Below, piece after piece: positions 1 through 9,095 of a stretch of DNA of 64,000 nucleotides. The stretch lies in contig NZ_JBMOUD010000003.1 of assembly GCF_049319665.1 (NCBI RefSeq), positions 124,001 through 188,000 of the forward strand, read 5' to 3'. A model generated the notes under the pieces. That model was given only the letters and a program-made list of their open reading frames with translations. It did not search any database and was not told the DNA's origin. The DNA comes from JBMOUD01 sp049319665 (GTDB taxonomy: Bacteria; Pseudomonadota; Gammaproteobacteria; Enterobacterales; Enterobacteriaceae). How positions within the stretch are numbered: the stretch's first letter is position 1; each line of letters opens with the position of its first letter. Position numbers and translations under genes: made by a program.

Positions 1-283
1 TACCCCATACTTCAGTCGGCTGTCCCTCTTGAGAAAAATCGCTAAAGCGAATCTGAGCGTAATCCCCTTCAGGGCTGGTGATCAAAATACCATCCGGTAA
101 CAATGCGGGCGTAAATTTGACTAGCTGCGGGTATTGGCGAGCAGTAATAAAGGTTCCCTGCGGATCGGTGAGCATAAACAATCTATCGAAGGCCAGACCG
201 CTTGGCATCACTTGTGCATGAGAAATTTGCAGGCCGCGCATTGATTTAACGGGGTGAACGAATAATTTAGATAGGGTGATCAA
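1..283 (-). CDS. ycbX: YcbX-like MOSC N-terminal domain protein, 3' part outside window
   Basis: The visible first 94 codons read as the N-terminal beta-barrel of the MOSC family protein YcbX, with the conserved stretches FVHPVKSMRG, LAFDRLFM and DPQGTFITARQ. The E. coli protein works with molybdenum-cofactor enzymes in detoxifying N-hydroxylated bases; this role is inferred from the family. The start is TTG at 283, two codons after an in-frame TAA and behind a GGAAC stretch. The next in-frame ATG would cut into the conserved HPVKSMRG motif. The gene runs off the left edge and is divergent from rlmL. Confidence 0.88.
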   Translation of the reverse strand, partial: MITLSKLFVHPVKSMRGLQISHAQVMPSGLAFDRLFMLTDPQGTFITARQYPQLVKFTPALLPDGILITSPEGDYAQIRFSDFSQEGQPTEVWG

Positions 284-337
284 GGTTTACGTTCCTTGTT
301 TTTTTTAATCTTAATTCGACGAATTCCCAGAGACTTT

Positions 338-365
338 ATGACAAGTGAGTGGGATTAGCTATAAT
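338..365 (+). promoter_or_regulatory. Likely sigma-70 promoter of rlmL
   Basis: ATGACA (338-343) matches the -35 consensus in five of six bases. It is followed after 16 bases by a perfect TATAAT (360-365). Transcription would begin about 30 bases ahead of the rlmL ATG. Seen by eye, not tested. Confidence 0.6.
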
Positions 366-398
366 GCGCAACTATTTTCTTTTTGGTGATATCTCGAT

Positions 399-2519
399 AT
401 GAACTCTCTGTTTGCCAGCACGGCGCGTGGATTGGAAGAACTATTAAAAAGCGAACTGGAAACGCTGGGTGCACAGGCTTGCAAAGTTGTGCAGGGAGGG
501 GTGCATTTTCAGGGAGACGATCGCCTGCTGTATACCAGTTTGCTGTGGAGCCGTTTGGCATCACGTATTCTGCTGCCGTTGAATGAATTTAAGGTTCACA
601 GCGATCTTGACTTGTACCTCGGCGTGATGGCGATTGACTGGCCGTCTATTTTTAGCGTCGACAAAACCTTTGCTGTACATTTTAGCGGCCTTAATGATGA
701 GATCCGTAACAGTCAGTACGGCGCATTGAGAGTCAAAGACGGCATCGTTGACAGCTTTACTCGCAAAATGGATGAGCGTCCTAATGTTGCTAAGCAACAG
801 CCGGATATTCGCGTGAACGTTTTTCTGCAGCGTGATACCGCAAGTATCGCTTTGGATTTAAGCGGCGAAGGTCTGCATCAACGTGGTTATCGAGACCTGG
901 CTGGACAAGCTCCGTTGAAAGAGAACCTGGCAGCGGCAATTGTCATGCGTTCTGGCTGGCAGGCGGGGACACCGATGGTTGATCCGATGTGTGGTTCGGG
1001 TACCTTGCTGATTGAAGCAGCAATGATCGCCGCCGATCGTGCGCCGGGTCTGCAACGGTTGCATTGGGGCTTTACCGCCTGGGAAGGCTTTAATGCTGAG
1101 CTATGGCGCGAATTAACGACTGAAGCGCAGGTTCGTACCCGTCGCGCGGTGCAAGATACCACTTCTCGCTTCTTTGGCTCAGATATCGATCGCCGCGTTA
1201 TTGATATGGCACGTTCTAACGCCCGTCGCGCAGGTGTCGCTGAGTTGATCACCTTCAATGCCAGCGAAGTCGGCAAGCTGACTAACCCATTACCGCAAGG
1301 GCCGGTGGGAACCATATTGAGTAACCCGCCTTACGGTGAGCGTTTGGAAAGCGAACCTGCACTGATTGCCTTGCACAATTTACTTGGCCGCATTGCCAAA
1401 ACCCAGTTTGGTGGTTGGCAGCTGTCGTTGTTCAGCGCTTCACCAGAACTGCTCAGTTGCTTGCAGCTGCGTGCCGATCGCCAGTTTAAAGCGAAAAATG
1501 GCCCGCTGGAGTGCGTGCAGAAAAATTACCAGTTAGCTGAAAATCCTACCGGTGCGGCTGGAGTGCAAATTGCTGAAGACTTTGCTAACCGCCTGCGTAA
1601 AAACGTCAAGAAGTTGGAAAAGTGGGCTAAACAGCAGGGGATCGAATGCTATCGACTCTATGATGCTGATCTACCAGAATATAACGTAGCGGTTGATCGT
1701 TACGGCAGCAAAGTTGTGGTGCAAGAATATGCGCCGCCAAAAACGGTCGATGCACAGAAAGCGCGTCAGCGTTTGTTTGATGTGATCAATGCCACCTTGT
1801 CAGTGCTAGATATCTCTTCTAATCAGTTAGTTTTGAAAACCCGTGAGCGCCAGAAAGGGACCAGCCAGTATGAGAAGCTGGCACAAAAAGGCGAATTCCT
1901 CATGGTTGATGAATTTAATGCCAAATTGTGGGTCAACTTAACCGACTATCTGGATACCGGTTTGTTCCTCGATCACCGTATTGCACGTCGCATGCTGGGG
2001 GAAATGAGCAACGGAAAAGATTTCCTTAACCTGTTTGCTTATACCGGAACCGCCAGCGTACATGCTGGGCTGGGCGGTGCACGTAGTACTACAACGGTAG
2101 ATATGTCAAGAACTTACCTTGAGTGGGCAGAACGAAACCTGCGCGCTAATGGCTTAACTGGACGTCAGCATCGTCTGATTCAAGCTGATTGTTTGTCTTG
2201 GTTAGGGATGGCCGATGAACAATTCGATGTGATTTTTATCGATCCACCAACGTTCTCTAACTCAAAACGTATGGCAGAAAGTTTTGATGTACAGCGTGAC
2301 CACTTGTCTTTGATGAAAGATTTAAAGCGCATTTTGCGTCGCAACGGTACCATCATGTTCTCCAACAACAAACGTGGCTTCCAAATGGATAGCGAAGGTT
2401 TGAGCAAGCTCGGTTTGAGTGCGAAAGAGATCACCAGCCAAACCCTGTCTCAGGATTTCGCCCGTAATCGTCAAATTCATAACTGCTGGCTGATTGTTCA
2501 TGCCGGCGAGGAAAAATAA
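399..2519 (+). CDS. rlmL: Bifunctional 23S rRNA methyltransferase RlmKL
   Basis: A fused two-enzyme protein of 706 residues, the usual length. The N-terminal half carries a THUMP RNA-binding domain and an SAM-dependent methyltransferase with the NPPYGERL motif near residue 309; in the family it makes m2G2445. The C-terminal half is a second methyltransferase with the motif DPPTFSNS, making m7G2069. Both act on 23S rRNA during large-subunit assembly. The start is the ATG at 399, just after a convincing promoter. The gene ends five bases before uup, so the two are probably co-transcribed. Nothing is missing from either active site as far as can be seen. Confidence 0.97.
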   Translation: MNSLFASTARGLEELLKSELETLGAQACKVVQGGVHFQGDDRLLYTSLLWSRLASRILLPLNEFKVHSDLDLYLGVMAIDWPSIFSVDKTFAVHFSGLNDEIRNSQYGALRVKDGIVDSFTRKMDERPNVAKQQPDIRVNVFLQRDTASIALDLSGEGLHQRGYRDLAGQAPLKENLAAAIVMRSGWQAGTPMVDPMCGSGTLLIEAAMIAADRAPGLQRLHWGFTAWEGFNAELWRELTTEAQVRTRRAVQDTTSRFFGSDIDRRVIDMARSNARRAGVAELITFNASEVGKLTNPLPQGPVGTILSNPPYGERLESEPALIALHNLLGRIAKTQFGGWQLSLFSASPELLSCLQLRADRQFKAKNGPLECVQKNYQLAENPTGAAGVQIAEDFANRLRKNVKKLEKWAKQQGIECYRLYDADLPEYNVAVDRYGSKVVVQEYAPPKTVDAQKARQRLFDVINATLSVLDISSNQLVLKTRERQKGTSQYEKLAQKGEFLMVDEFNAKLWVNLTDYLDTGLFLDHRIARRMLGEMSNGKDFLNLFAYTGTASVHAGLGGARSTTTVDMSRTYLEWAERNLRANGLTGRQHRLIQADCLSWLGMADEQFDVIFIDPPTFSNSKRMAESFDVQRDHLSLMKDLKRILRRNGTIMFSNNKRGFQMDSEGLSKLGLSAKEITSQTLSQDFARNRQIHNCWLIVHAGEEK

Positions 2520-2524
2520 AGTTT

Positions 2525-4429
2525 ATGTCGTTAATTAGCATGTCAGGTGCCTGGCTGTCGTTCAGTGACGCGCCATTGTTGGATAATACTGAATTACATA
2601 TCGAGCCTAATGAACGCGTCTGTCTGGTAGGCCGTAATGGTGCCGGTAAATCGACGTTGATGAAAATCCTCAACCGCGAAGTGCCGTTAGATGATGGCCG
2701 CATCGTTTACGAACAGGATTTGATCGTTGCTCGTTTGCAGCAAGATCCTCCGCGTAACGTCGGCGGCACGGTATTCGATTTCGTATCAGAAGGCGTGTTC
2801 GAACAGGCCGAACATTTGAAGGCTTATCACGCTATTTCTCATTTGGTGGAAACAGACCCAAGTGAGAAGAATATGAATAAGTTGGCTCAGGTCATGGAGA
2901 TTCTCGACCACCAAGGTTTGTGGCAGCTTGATAGCCGCATCAGCGAAGTGTTGCTGCAATTGGGATTGAATGGCGATACCGAATTATCTGCGCTCTCCGG
3001 TGGTTGGTTGCGTAAAGCCGCGCTGGGTCGCGCGTTGGTGAGTTCCCCTCAAGTTCTATTGCTTGATGAGCCGACCAACCACTTGGATATCGAAAGTATT
3101 AACTGGCTGGAAGAGTTCCTCAAAGAGTTCCAAGGCAGCATTATTTTCATTTCGCATGACCGTTCGTTTATCCGCAATATGGCAACACGTATTGTCGATT
3201 TGGATCGCGGTAAGTTGGTTTCCTACCCAGGCAACTACGAGCTGTATTTGACGACCAAAGAAGAAGCGCTGCGCGTTGAAGAACTGCAAAATGCCGAGTT
3301 TGATAAGAAGTTGGCGCAAGAAGAAGTGTGGATCCGCCAAGGCATTAAAGCACGTCGTACCCGTAACGAAGGCCGTGTTCGTGCCTTGAAAGCTTTGCGT
3401 CGCGAACGTTCTGAACGTCGTGAAGTGATGGGCACTGCTAAAATGCAGGTCGAAGAAGCCAGCCGTTCAGGCAAAATCGTCTTTGAAATGGAAGACGTTA
3501 GCTACAGCGTGGCGGGTAAACAGCTGGTCAATCGATTCAGTGCGCAAGTTCAGCGTGGAGATAAAATTGCGCTGGTGGGGCCAAACGGCTGCGGGAAAAC
3601 CACGTTACTTAAATTGATGCTTAGCCAGTTGAAAGCGGATAGTGGCCGCGTGCATTGCGGGACCAAGTTGGAAGTCGCGTATTTCGACCAACATCGTGCG
3701 GAGCTTGACCCAGAACGTACCGTAATGGATAACCTGGCGGAAGGTAAGCAGGAAGTTATGGTCAACGGGCGTTCGCGTCACGTGCTAGGCTATTTGCAAG
3801 ACTTCTTGTTCCACCCTAAGCGTGCAATGACGCCGGTTAAGGCTCTATCTGGTGGAGAGCGTAACCGCCTGCTGCTGGCGCGTTTGTTCCTGCGTCCAAG
3901 TAACTTGTTGATTCTCGATGAACCGACCAATGACCTGGATGTTGAAACATTAGAACTGCTTGAAGAGATGATCGATGCTTATCAGGGGACCGTATTATTG
4001 GTCAGCCATGACCGTGAATTCGTTGATAACTCGGTAACTGAATGTTGGATCTTCGAAGGCAATGGTGTGATCAACAGCTACGTTGGTGGCTATCATGATG
4101 CACATCATCAACGTCGTACTCAGCGTTCAATTCGTCAGACTGCACCGGTCGAAACCAAAACCGCTGCGCCAGTTAAAGCAGAACCTGCTAAACGTACTGC
4201 GAATAAATTGAGCTACAATCAGCAGCGTGAACTTGAGCAACTGCCAAAGCTAATCAGCGAATTGGAGGAGAAAATCGCCGCGTTTAATACACAAATGAGC
4301 GATGCTGATTTCTTCACTCGTCCGCATGATGAAACCCAAGTCGTCTTAAATGGATTGGCGAGCGCAGAGCAAGAGTTAGAACAGGCATTTGAACGTTGGG
4401 AAGCGTTGGAAGCGCAACAAAACGGTTAA
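2525..4429 (+). CDS. uup: ABC-F family ATPase Uup
   Basis: A soluble protein of 634 residues with two ATP-binding cassettes and no membrane segments. Walker A motifs are GRNGAGKST near residue 38 and GPNGCGKTT near residue 353; each is followed by its LSGG signature and an LLLDEPTNHLD or LILDEPTNDLD Walker B. The charged linker between the cassettes and the C-terminal coiled coil (after about residue 560) are typical of Uup, which binds branched DNA and ribosomes and limits precise transposon excision. It starts five bases after rlmL stops. Confidence 0.96.
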   Translation: MSLISMSGAWLSFSDAPLLDNTELHIEPNERVCLVGRNGAGKSTLMKILNREVPLDDGRIVYEQDLIVARLQQDPPRNVGGTVFDFVSEGVFEQAEHLKAYHAISHLVETDPSEKNMNKLAQVMEILDHQGLWQLDSRISEVLLQLGLNGDTELSALSGGWLRKAALGRALVSSPQVLLLDEPTNHLDIESINWLEEFLKEFQGSIIFISHDRSFIRNMATRIVDLDRGKLVSYPGNYELYLTTKEEALRVEELQNAEFDKKLAQEEVWIRQGIKARRTRNEGRVRALKALRRERSERREVMGTAKMQVEEASRSGKIVFEMEDVSYSVAGKQLVNRFSAQVQRGDKIALVGPNGCGKTTLLKLMLSQLKADSGRVHCGTKLEVAYFDQHRAELDPERTVMDNLAEGKQEVMVNGRSRHVLGYLQDFLFHPKRAMTPVKALSGGERNRLLLARLFLRPSNLLILDEPTNDLDVETLELLEEMIDAYQGTVLLVSHDREFVDNSVTECWIFEGNGVINSYVGGYHDAHHQRRTQRSIRQTAPVETKTAAPVKAEPAKRTANKLSYNQQRELEQLPKLISELEEKIAAFNTQMSDADFFTRPHDETQVVLNGLASAEQELEQAFERWEALEAQQNG

Positions 4430-4508
4430 ACCTGCTGTACATGGGCAGAGGCGCGAGAAAAGGCGAACTCTGTCCATGTTCCTTTACCCGCTTATTGAGG
4501 AGTTGAAA

Positions 4509-5777
4509 GTGTGTTCTCATTCTCATGATCCTCACGTTTTATGTCCCCAATGCGATCTATTGGTGGCACTGCCAGAATTAAAAACTGGCCAAAAAGCCAA
4601 TTGTCCCCGCTGTAAAACATCGTTAACCAGCCGGTGGGAAGAACCGCGTAAACGACCCGTTGGCTATGCCATTAGCGCGTTGTTTATGTTGCTGTTGGCG
4701 AATATGTTCCCTTTTGTGAATATGCGCGTTGCCGGGTTAGGCAGTGAAGTAACGCTGATTCAAATCCCTCGGGTGATGTTCGACGAAAATTATGCCAGCT
4801 TGGGTTCGCTGTTTATGATTGTCGTGCAGATGATCCCTGCACTCTGTATGTTAACGATCATTCTGCTTTGTATACCGGTTAAACTGCCCGGTAAGTGGAG
4901 TAATCATATTGCCAGAATGCTTTTTCAGCTCAAAACCTGGTGCATGGTAGAAATTTTCCTGGCCGGTGTGTTAGTGAGCTTCGTCAAACTGATTGCCTAC
5001 GGAGATGTGGGGATCGGTGCCAGTTTTATCCCCTATGTGCTCTTTTGCCTATTACAACTTCGTGCTTTCCAGTGTACTGACCGTTATTGGCTGTGGCAGC
5101 AGGTTGCGCCTGCGCCAAAAATTAAACGTGCGATACGTGTCGGGGAAAGCGGATTATCTCAGGGGTTGCGTTCCTGCCAGTGCTGCATGGCAATTTTGCC
5201 TGCACAACAATCTGTTTGCCCTCGCTGCGAGTCTAAAGGCCACGCGCGACGTAAAAATAGTTTGCAGTGGACAATCGCTCTACTCGTGACATCGATAATG
5301 CTATATATCCCAGCCAACCTTTTGCCGATTATGATCACCCAAGTGCTCGGGGCTAAATTACCCTCAACGATTATGTCTGGTGTGGCGTTGTTATGGGGAG
5401 AAGGTTCTTATCCTATTGCGTTGGTGATTTTTATTGCCAGTATCATGGTGCCATCGTTGAAAATGTTAGCGATTGCCTGGTTATGCTGGGATGCCAATAG
5501 CAACAAAGAGATTGATAGAGAAAGATTACATTTGGTATATGAAGTGGTCGAATTCGTCGGCCGCTGGTCAATGATTGACGTATTTGTTATCGCCGTATTG
5601 TCCGCATTGGTAAGAATGGGGCAGTTGATGAGTATTTACCCCGACATGGGCGCGCTGCTTTTCGCCTCGGTGGTGATTTTAACGATGTTTGCTGCGATGA
5701 CATTTGATCCGCGTCTAATCTGGGATCGTTCGGAAAATAAAACAACTAAGGAGCATATTGATGTCGGAAGAGAATAA
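4509..5777 (+). CDS. pqiA: Intermembrane transport protein PqiA
   Basis: Inner-membrane subunit of the Pqi lipid-transport system that bridges the envelope. Two PqiA domains are visible, each opening with paired CxxC zinc-binding motifs (CPQCD/CPRCK and CQCCM/CPRCE) followed by four hydrophobic segments. The GTG at 4509 is chosen because GAGGAG lies six bases upstream and the resulting N terminus (VCSHSHDPHVLCPQC) aligns with the known protein. An ATG at 4476 in the same frame lacks a good ribosome-binding site. Expected size about 422 residues. The end overlaps the start of pqiB, indicating translational coupling. Confidence 0.93.
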   Translation: MCSHSHDPHVLCPQCDLLVALPELKTGQKANCPRCKTSLTSRWEEPRKRPVGYAISALFMLLLANMFPFVNMRVAGLGSEVTLIQIPRVMFDENYASLGSLFMIVVQMIPALCMLTIILLCIPVKLPGKWSNHIARMLFQLKTWCMVEIFLAGVLVSFVKLIAYGDVGIGASFIPYVLFCLLQLRAFQCTDRYWLWQQVAPAPKIKRAIRVGESGLSQGLRSCQCCMAILPAQQSVCPRCESKGHARRKNSLQWTIALLVTSIMLYIPANLLPIMITQVLGAKLPSTIMSGVALLWGEGSYPIALVIFIASIMVPSLKMLAIAWLCWDANSNKEIDRERLHLVYEVVEFVGRWSMIDVFVIAVLSALVRMGQLMSIYPDMGALLFASVVILTMFAAMTFDPRLIWDRSENKTTKEHIDVGRE

Positions 5778-7404
5778 AGGCATTGCTGATATCGATAAGA
5801 TTAAGCGCTGGTCGCCAGTCTGGATTGTTCCTATTGTCACTGCCTTGATTGGGCTATGGGTGCTGTTCTATCACTTTAGCCACCAGGGGCCAGAAGTGAC
5901 GTTGATTACTAATTCTGCTGAAGGTATTGAAGGGGGGAAAACCTCTATCAAGAGTCGCAGCGTCGATATCGGCAAAGTCGAGACAGTAACGCTGAGTGAT
6001 AACCTGCAACAGGTCATCATCAAAGCGCGTCTTAACTCCGGTATGGATAAAATGCTCAAGGGTGATTCAGTATTTTGGGTAGTGAAGCCACAGATAGGCC
6101 GTGAAGGTATTTCTGGTTTGGGGACTTTACTTTCAGGTGCCTATATCGAATTGCAGCCTGGGCGCAAAGGGAATGAACCCGACGAATATAAATTATTAGA
6201 TGCGCCACCTTTGGCCTCACCCGATGCGAAAGGTATCCGTGTATTACTCGATAGCCAGCGCGCAGGTCAATTGAATCCAGGCGATCCGGTATTGTTCCGT
6301 GGTTATCAGGTCGGTTCAGTTGAAACCAGCTATTTCGACCCGAAAAAACGTCAAATTGAATACCAACTGTTTATTCGTGCACCTTACGATAGCTTGGTCA
6401 CGACTAACGTAAGATTCTGGAAAGACAGCGGTATTGCCGTGGATATGTCAGCTCAAGGAATGCGGGTAGAAATGGGGTCACTCACCACATTATTTAGCGG
6501 TGGAGTAAGCTTTGACGTGCCGGAAGGATTCGAGCGGGGGGATCAAGCCAAGAACAGCAGCGCTTACCAACTCTTTGACGATCAGCGTAGTACGCAAGAC
6601 TCTCTATATACCAACCATATGGATTACTTGCTGTTCTTCTCTGACTCGGTTCGCGGGTTGCAACCTGGTGCGCCGGTTGAATTCCGTGGAATACGTTTAG
6701 GGACGGTTGCTCAGGTGCCTTATTTCGTGCCTCAGATTAAGCAGCAGCTTGAAGATGGCTATCGCATTCCAGTGTTAATCCGAATTGAGCCAGACCGTTT
6801 TGAAAAGCAATTGGGTAATAATTTTGATGTGTCATCTCATATTAAAGATGGTGTCATCAATGGCCTGCGTGCTTCTTTGAAATCGGCTAACTTGATTACG
6901 GGATCGCTTTACGTTGATTTGGACTTCTATCCAAATGAGAAAAAATGGAACGGGCCGGCGAAAGTTGATGGCGTACCGGTATTGCCGACTGTTAGCGGTG
7001 GCTTGGCGCAAATTCAGCAAAAACTGATGGCGACCTTGGATAAAATCAACGCATTACCGTTGAATCCAATGATCGACCAAGCAACTAAGACATTGGCCGA
7101 AAGCCAAAAAACGCTGAAATCTACTCAGCAAACCATCGATTCACTAAACCAATTAATGTCTAGTGATGACATGAAAAAGCTGCCAAAAGATATGCAAAAT
7201 ACTCTTCAGCAAATTAACCGTAGCATGAAGGGCATCCAACCAGGTTCACCAGCCTATAATAATCTGGTAGGAGATATGCAGCGCTTGGATCAGACTTTAC
7301 GTGAACTTCAGCCGGTTCTGAAAACACTCAATGGAAAAAGCAACGCACTGATTTTCGCAGCCCCTGGGCAAAACGATCCTCAGCCGAAGAAGGCCAAACA
7401 ATGA
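5761..7404 (+). CDS. pqiB: Intermembrane transport protein PqiB (MCE domain)
   Basis: A periplasmic MCE-family protein anchored by one N-terminal membrane helix (about residues 19-38). Three MCE domains follow (roughly 45-140, 160-245 and 285-390), then a long C-terminal helical region. In the family, PqiB hexamers stack into a syringe-like tube that carries lipids between the membranes. The ATG at 5761 has AAGGAG seven bases upstream. It overlaps pqiA by 17 bases and pqiC by four, so the three genes form one tightly coupled operon. Length (547) is normal. Confidence 0.95.
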   Translation: MSEENKGIADIDKIKRWSPVWIVPIVTALIGLWVLFYHFSHQGPEVTLITNSAEGIEGGKTSIKSRSVDIGKVETVTLSDNLQQVIIKARLNSGMDKMLKGDSVFWVVKPQIGREGISGLGTLLSGAYIELQPGRKGNEPDEYKLLDAPPLASPDAKGIRVLLDSQRAGQLNPGDPVLFRGYQVGSVETSYFDPKKRQIEYQLFIRAPYDSLVTTNVRFWKDSGIAVDMSAQGMRVEMGSLTTLFSGGVSFDVPEGFERGDQAKNSSAYQLFDDQRSTQDSLYTNHMDYLLFFSDSVRGLQPGAPVEFRGIRLGTVAQVPYFVPQIKQQLEDGYRIPVLIRIEPDRFEKQLGNNFDVSSHIKDGVINGLRASLKSANLITGSLYVDLDFYPNEKKWNGPAKVDGVPVLPTVSGGLAQIQQKLMATLDKINALPLNPMIDQATKTLAESQKTLKSTQQTIDSLNQLMSSDDMKKLPKDMQNTLQQINRSMKGIQPGSPAYNNLVGDMQRLDQTLRELQPVLKTLNGKSNALIFAAPGQNDPQPKKAKQ

Positions 7405-7991
7405 TGAAATGGATACCTGTCGTCTTAGCATTATTATTGACAGCTTGTAGCAGCAGCTCGAGCGAGAAAGCGTATTACCAACTGCCAACATTAGACAGTG
7501 GGAATACGACTCAACAAACTGCTGCTCAAAGCGGGAGTTTGTTGGCGTCAAGTACTGCGCCAAGAAGTTTATGGATTGAGCATGTTGGTGTGGCTGATTA
7601 CCTGGCAGGCTCTGGCGTGGTTTACCAAACCAATGATGTGCAATACGTTATTGCGGCGAATAACCTGTGGGCTAGTCCTTTAGATCAGCAATTACAGCAA
7701 ACGTTGACCAGCTATTTACGCCGTGGTCTGCCTGGTTGGATTGTCACCGGCCAGCAGCCTGAAGCCGGCGCTCAGGACCGCTTAAACGTTGAAGTCACTG
7801 GTTTCCACGGGCGTTATGATGGTAATGCAGTGATCAGCGGGTATTGGACTCTAAGCCATGATGGCCAGACGACGCAGCGTAATTTCTCATTTGTTCTGAA
7901 ACAACAGGCCGATGGATACGATGCGCTGGTTCGTACTCTCGCGGCGGGATGGCAGCAGGAAGCGAGCAGTATCATTTCTCAAATCAGATAA
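7401..7991 (+). CDS. pqiC: Outer-membrane lipoprotein PqiC
   Basis: A lipoprotein of 196 residues with a short hydrophobic signal ending in the lipobox LTAC at residues 13-16. The body contains the PqiC/YmbA-like stretches DYLAGSGVVYQT and LWASPLDQQL. It docks the PqiB tube to the outer membrane. Two ATGs stand in tandem (7401 and 7404); the first has the better distance from the AAGAAGG ribosome-binding site. It overlaps the pqiB stop by four bases. Confidence 0.92.
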   Translation: MMKWIPVVLALLLTACSSSSSEKAYYQLPTLDSGNTTQQTAAQSGSLLASSTAPRSLWIEHVGVADYLAGSGVVYQTNDVQYVIAANNLWASPLDQQLQQTLTSYLRRGLPGWIVTGQQPEAGAQDRLNVEVTGFHGRYDGNAVISGYWTLSHDGQTTQRNFSFVLKQQADGYDALVRTLAAGWQQEASSIISQIR

Positions 7992-8014
7992 TTTTTTCTA
8001 AACAGAATGTCCAT

Positions 8015-8053
8015 AAATCCCGTTTTTTGCTAAAGCAGAGAGCGGGATTTTTT
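8015..8053 (+). terminator. Rho-independent terminator of pqiABC
   Basis: AAATCCCG (8015-8022) pairs with CGGGATTT (8043-8050) across a 20-base loop and runs into a T tract. Confidence 0.75.
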
Positions 8054-8254
8054 ATTGGCTTTCAGGTGGATGACTTTTCTGGCGGCGCGATTAGCTTGTG
8101 CGCAATCAGTTAAGATAACCTGCTTACATGACATTTGTATGAAATTTGCACATTGACCTGTGAGCATATTAGCGCTATTTGTTAAACGTGAGCTGCGCTA
8201 TGCGAGCCACTGTTTTTCTTTCCACTTGACCTGAATAAATGAGGGACACGAGGC

Positions 8255-8422
8255 ATGAAGAGACAAAAACGCGATCGCCTGGAACGGGCACTATCACGTG
8301 GTTATCAAGCTGGTATTGGTGGGCGTTCGAAAGAGATTTGCCCCTACCAATCATTAGATGCACGCTCGCATTGGCTTGGAGGTTGGCGACAAGCCATGGA
8401 GGACAGAGCAGTTACCGCATAG
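8255..8422 (+). CDS. rmf: Ribosome modulation factor
   Basis: A basic protein of 55 residues, beginning MKRQKRDRLERALSRG and containing the family core GYQAGIGGRSKE. In stationary phase Rmf binds the 30S subunit and drives 70S ribosomes into inactive 100S dimers. The ATG at 8255 follows GAGG a few bases upstream. It sits in its usual place between pqiABC and fabA and has its own terminator. In relatives it is growth-phase and ppGpp controlled; no such site was resolved here. Confidence 0.96.
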   Translation: MKRQKRDRLERALSRGYQAGIGGRSKEICPYQSLDARSHWLGGWRQAMEDRAVTA

Positions 8423-8445
8423 CGGCTCTTGTCAGTAAATGGAAT

Positions 8446-8475
8446 GACCTCCGCCATGTTGCGGAGGTCTTTGAA
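8446..8475 (+). terminator. Hairpin downstream of rmf
   Basis: GACCTCCGC (8446-8454) and GCGGAGGTC (8461-8469) form a perfect nine-base stem with a six-base loop. Only three Ts follow, so it may act mainly as an mRNA 3' stabiliser. Confidence 0.6.
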
Positions 8476-8508
8476 GATGACAGAATCTATAGCTGTCTGT
8501 ACGAGCAA

Positions 8509-9027
8509 TTAGAATGCAGTTGCATCCTTGAATAAACCTACTTTTAAATCGCTCGCGGTGTAGATAACCACACCATCAACCAGTACTTCACCATCAGCAA
8601 CACCCATGATCAGTTTACGGTTGATAACGCGTTTAAAGTTCAGACGGTAAGTGACCAGTTTAGCTGTAGGCAGGACTTGTCCAGTGAATTTCACTTCGCC
8701 AACGCCAAGGGCACGACCTTTACCTTCGCCACCTAACCAACCCAGATAGAAGCCAACCAGCTGCCACATTGCGTCCAGACCCAGACAGCCTGGCATCACT
8801 GGATCGCCAATGAAGTGACAACCAAAGAACCACAGGTCTGGATTAATATCCAATTCTGCTTCTACATAACCTTTGTTATGAGTGCCGCCGTCTTCAGACA
8901 TTTTGACGATGCGATCCATCATCAACATATTTCCCGATGGCAGCGGTGGGCCGCCAGCGCCGAAGAGTTCGCTACGGCCTGAAGCTTCGAGGTCTGCTTT
9001 GGTATAGGAATCGCGTTTTTGTACCAT
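8509..9027 (-). CDS. fabA: Beta-hydroxydecanoyl-ACP dehydratase/isomerase FabA
   Basis: A dehydratase of 172 residues (exact family length) that forms trans-2-decenoyl-ACP and isomerises it to cis-3-decenoyl-ACP, the branch point to unsaturated fatty acids. The catalytic His lies in GCHFIGDPVMPG and the catalytic Asp in CLGLDAMWQL. It is cytoplasmic and a homodimer in the family. The gene is single, convergent with rmf and followed upstream by lonH on the same strand. FadR/FabR control is expected from relatives, but no operator was confidently located. Confidence 0.97.
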   Translation of the reverse strand: MVQKRDSYTKADLEASGRSELFGAGGPPLPSGNMLMMDRIVKMSEDGGTHNKGYVEAELDINPDLWFFGCHFIGDPVMPGCLGLDAMWQLVGFYLGWLGGEGKGRALGVGEVKFTGQVLPTAKLVTYRLNFKRVINRKLIMGVADGEVLVDGVVIYTASDLKVGLFKDATAF

Positions 9028-9095
9028 GTTCGATGTAAGCCTTATTTTATTGAAGAACGCAGGTTAGCTAACAGCTGTACGCTGAACAAGTCCGA

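Noticed and set aside
887..1315. 142-codon frame antisense to rlmL
   Set aside because: A shadow of the highly coding-biased methyltransferase gene; composition is not protein-like.
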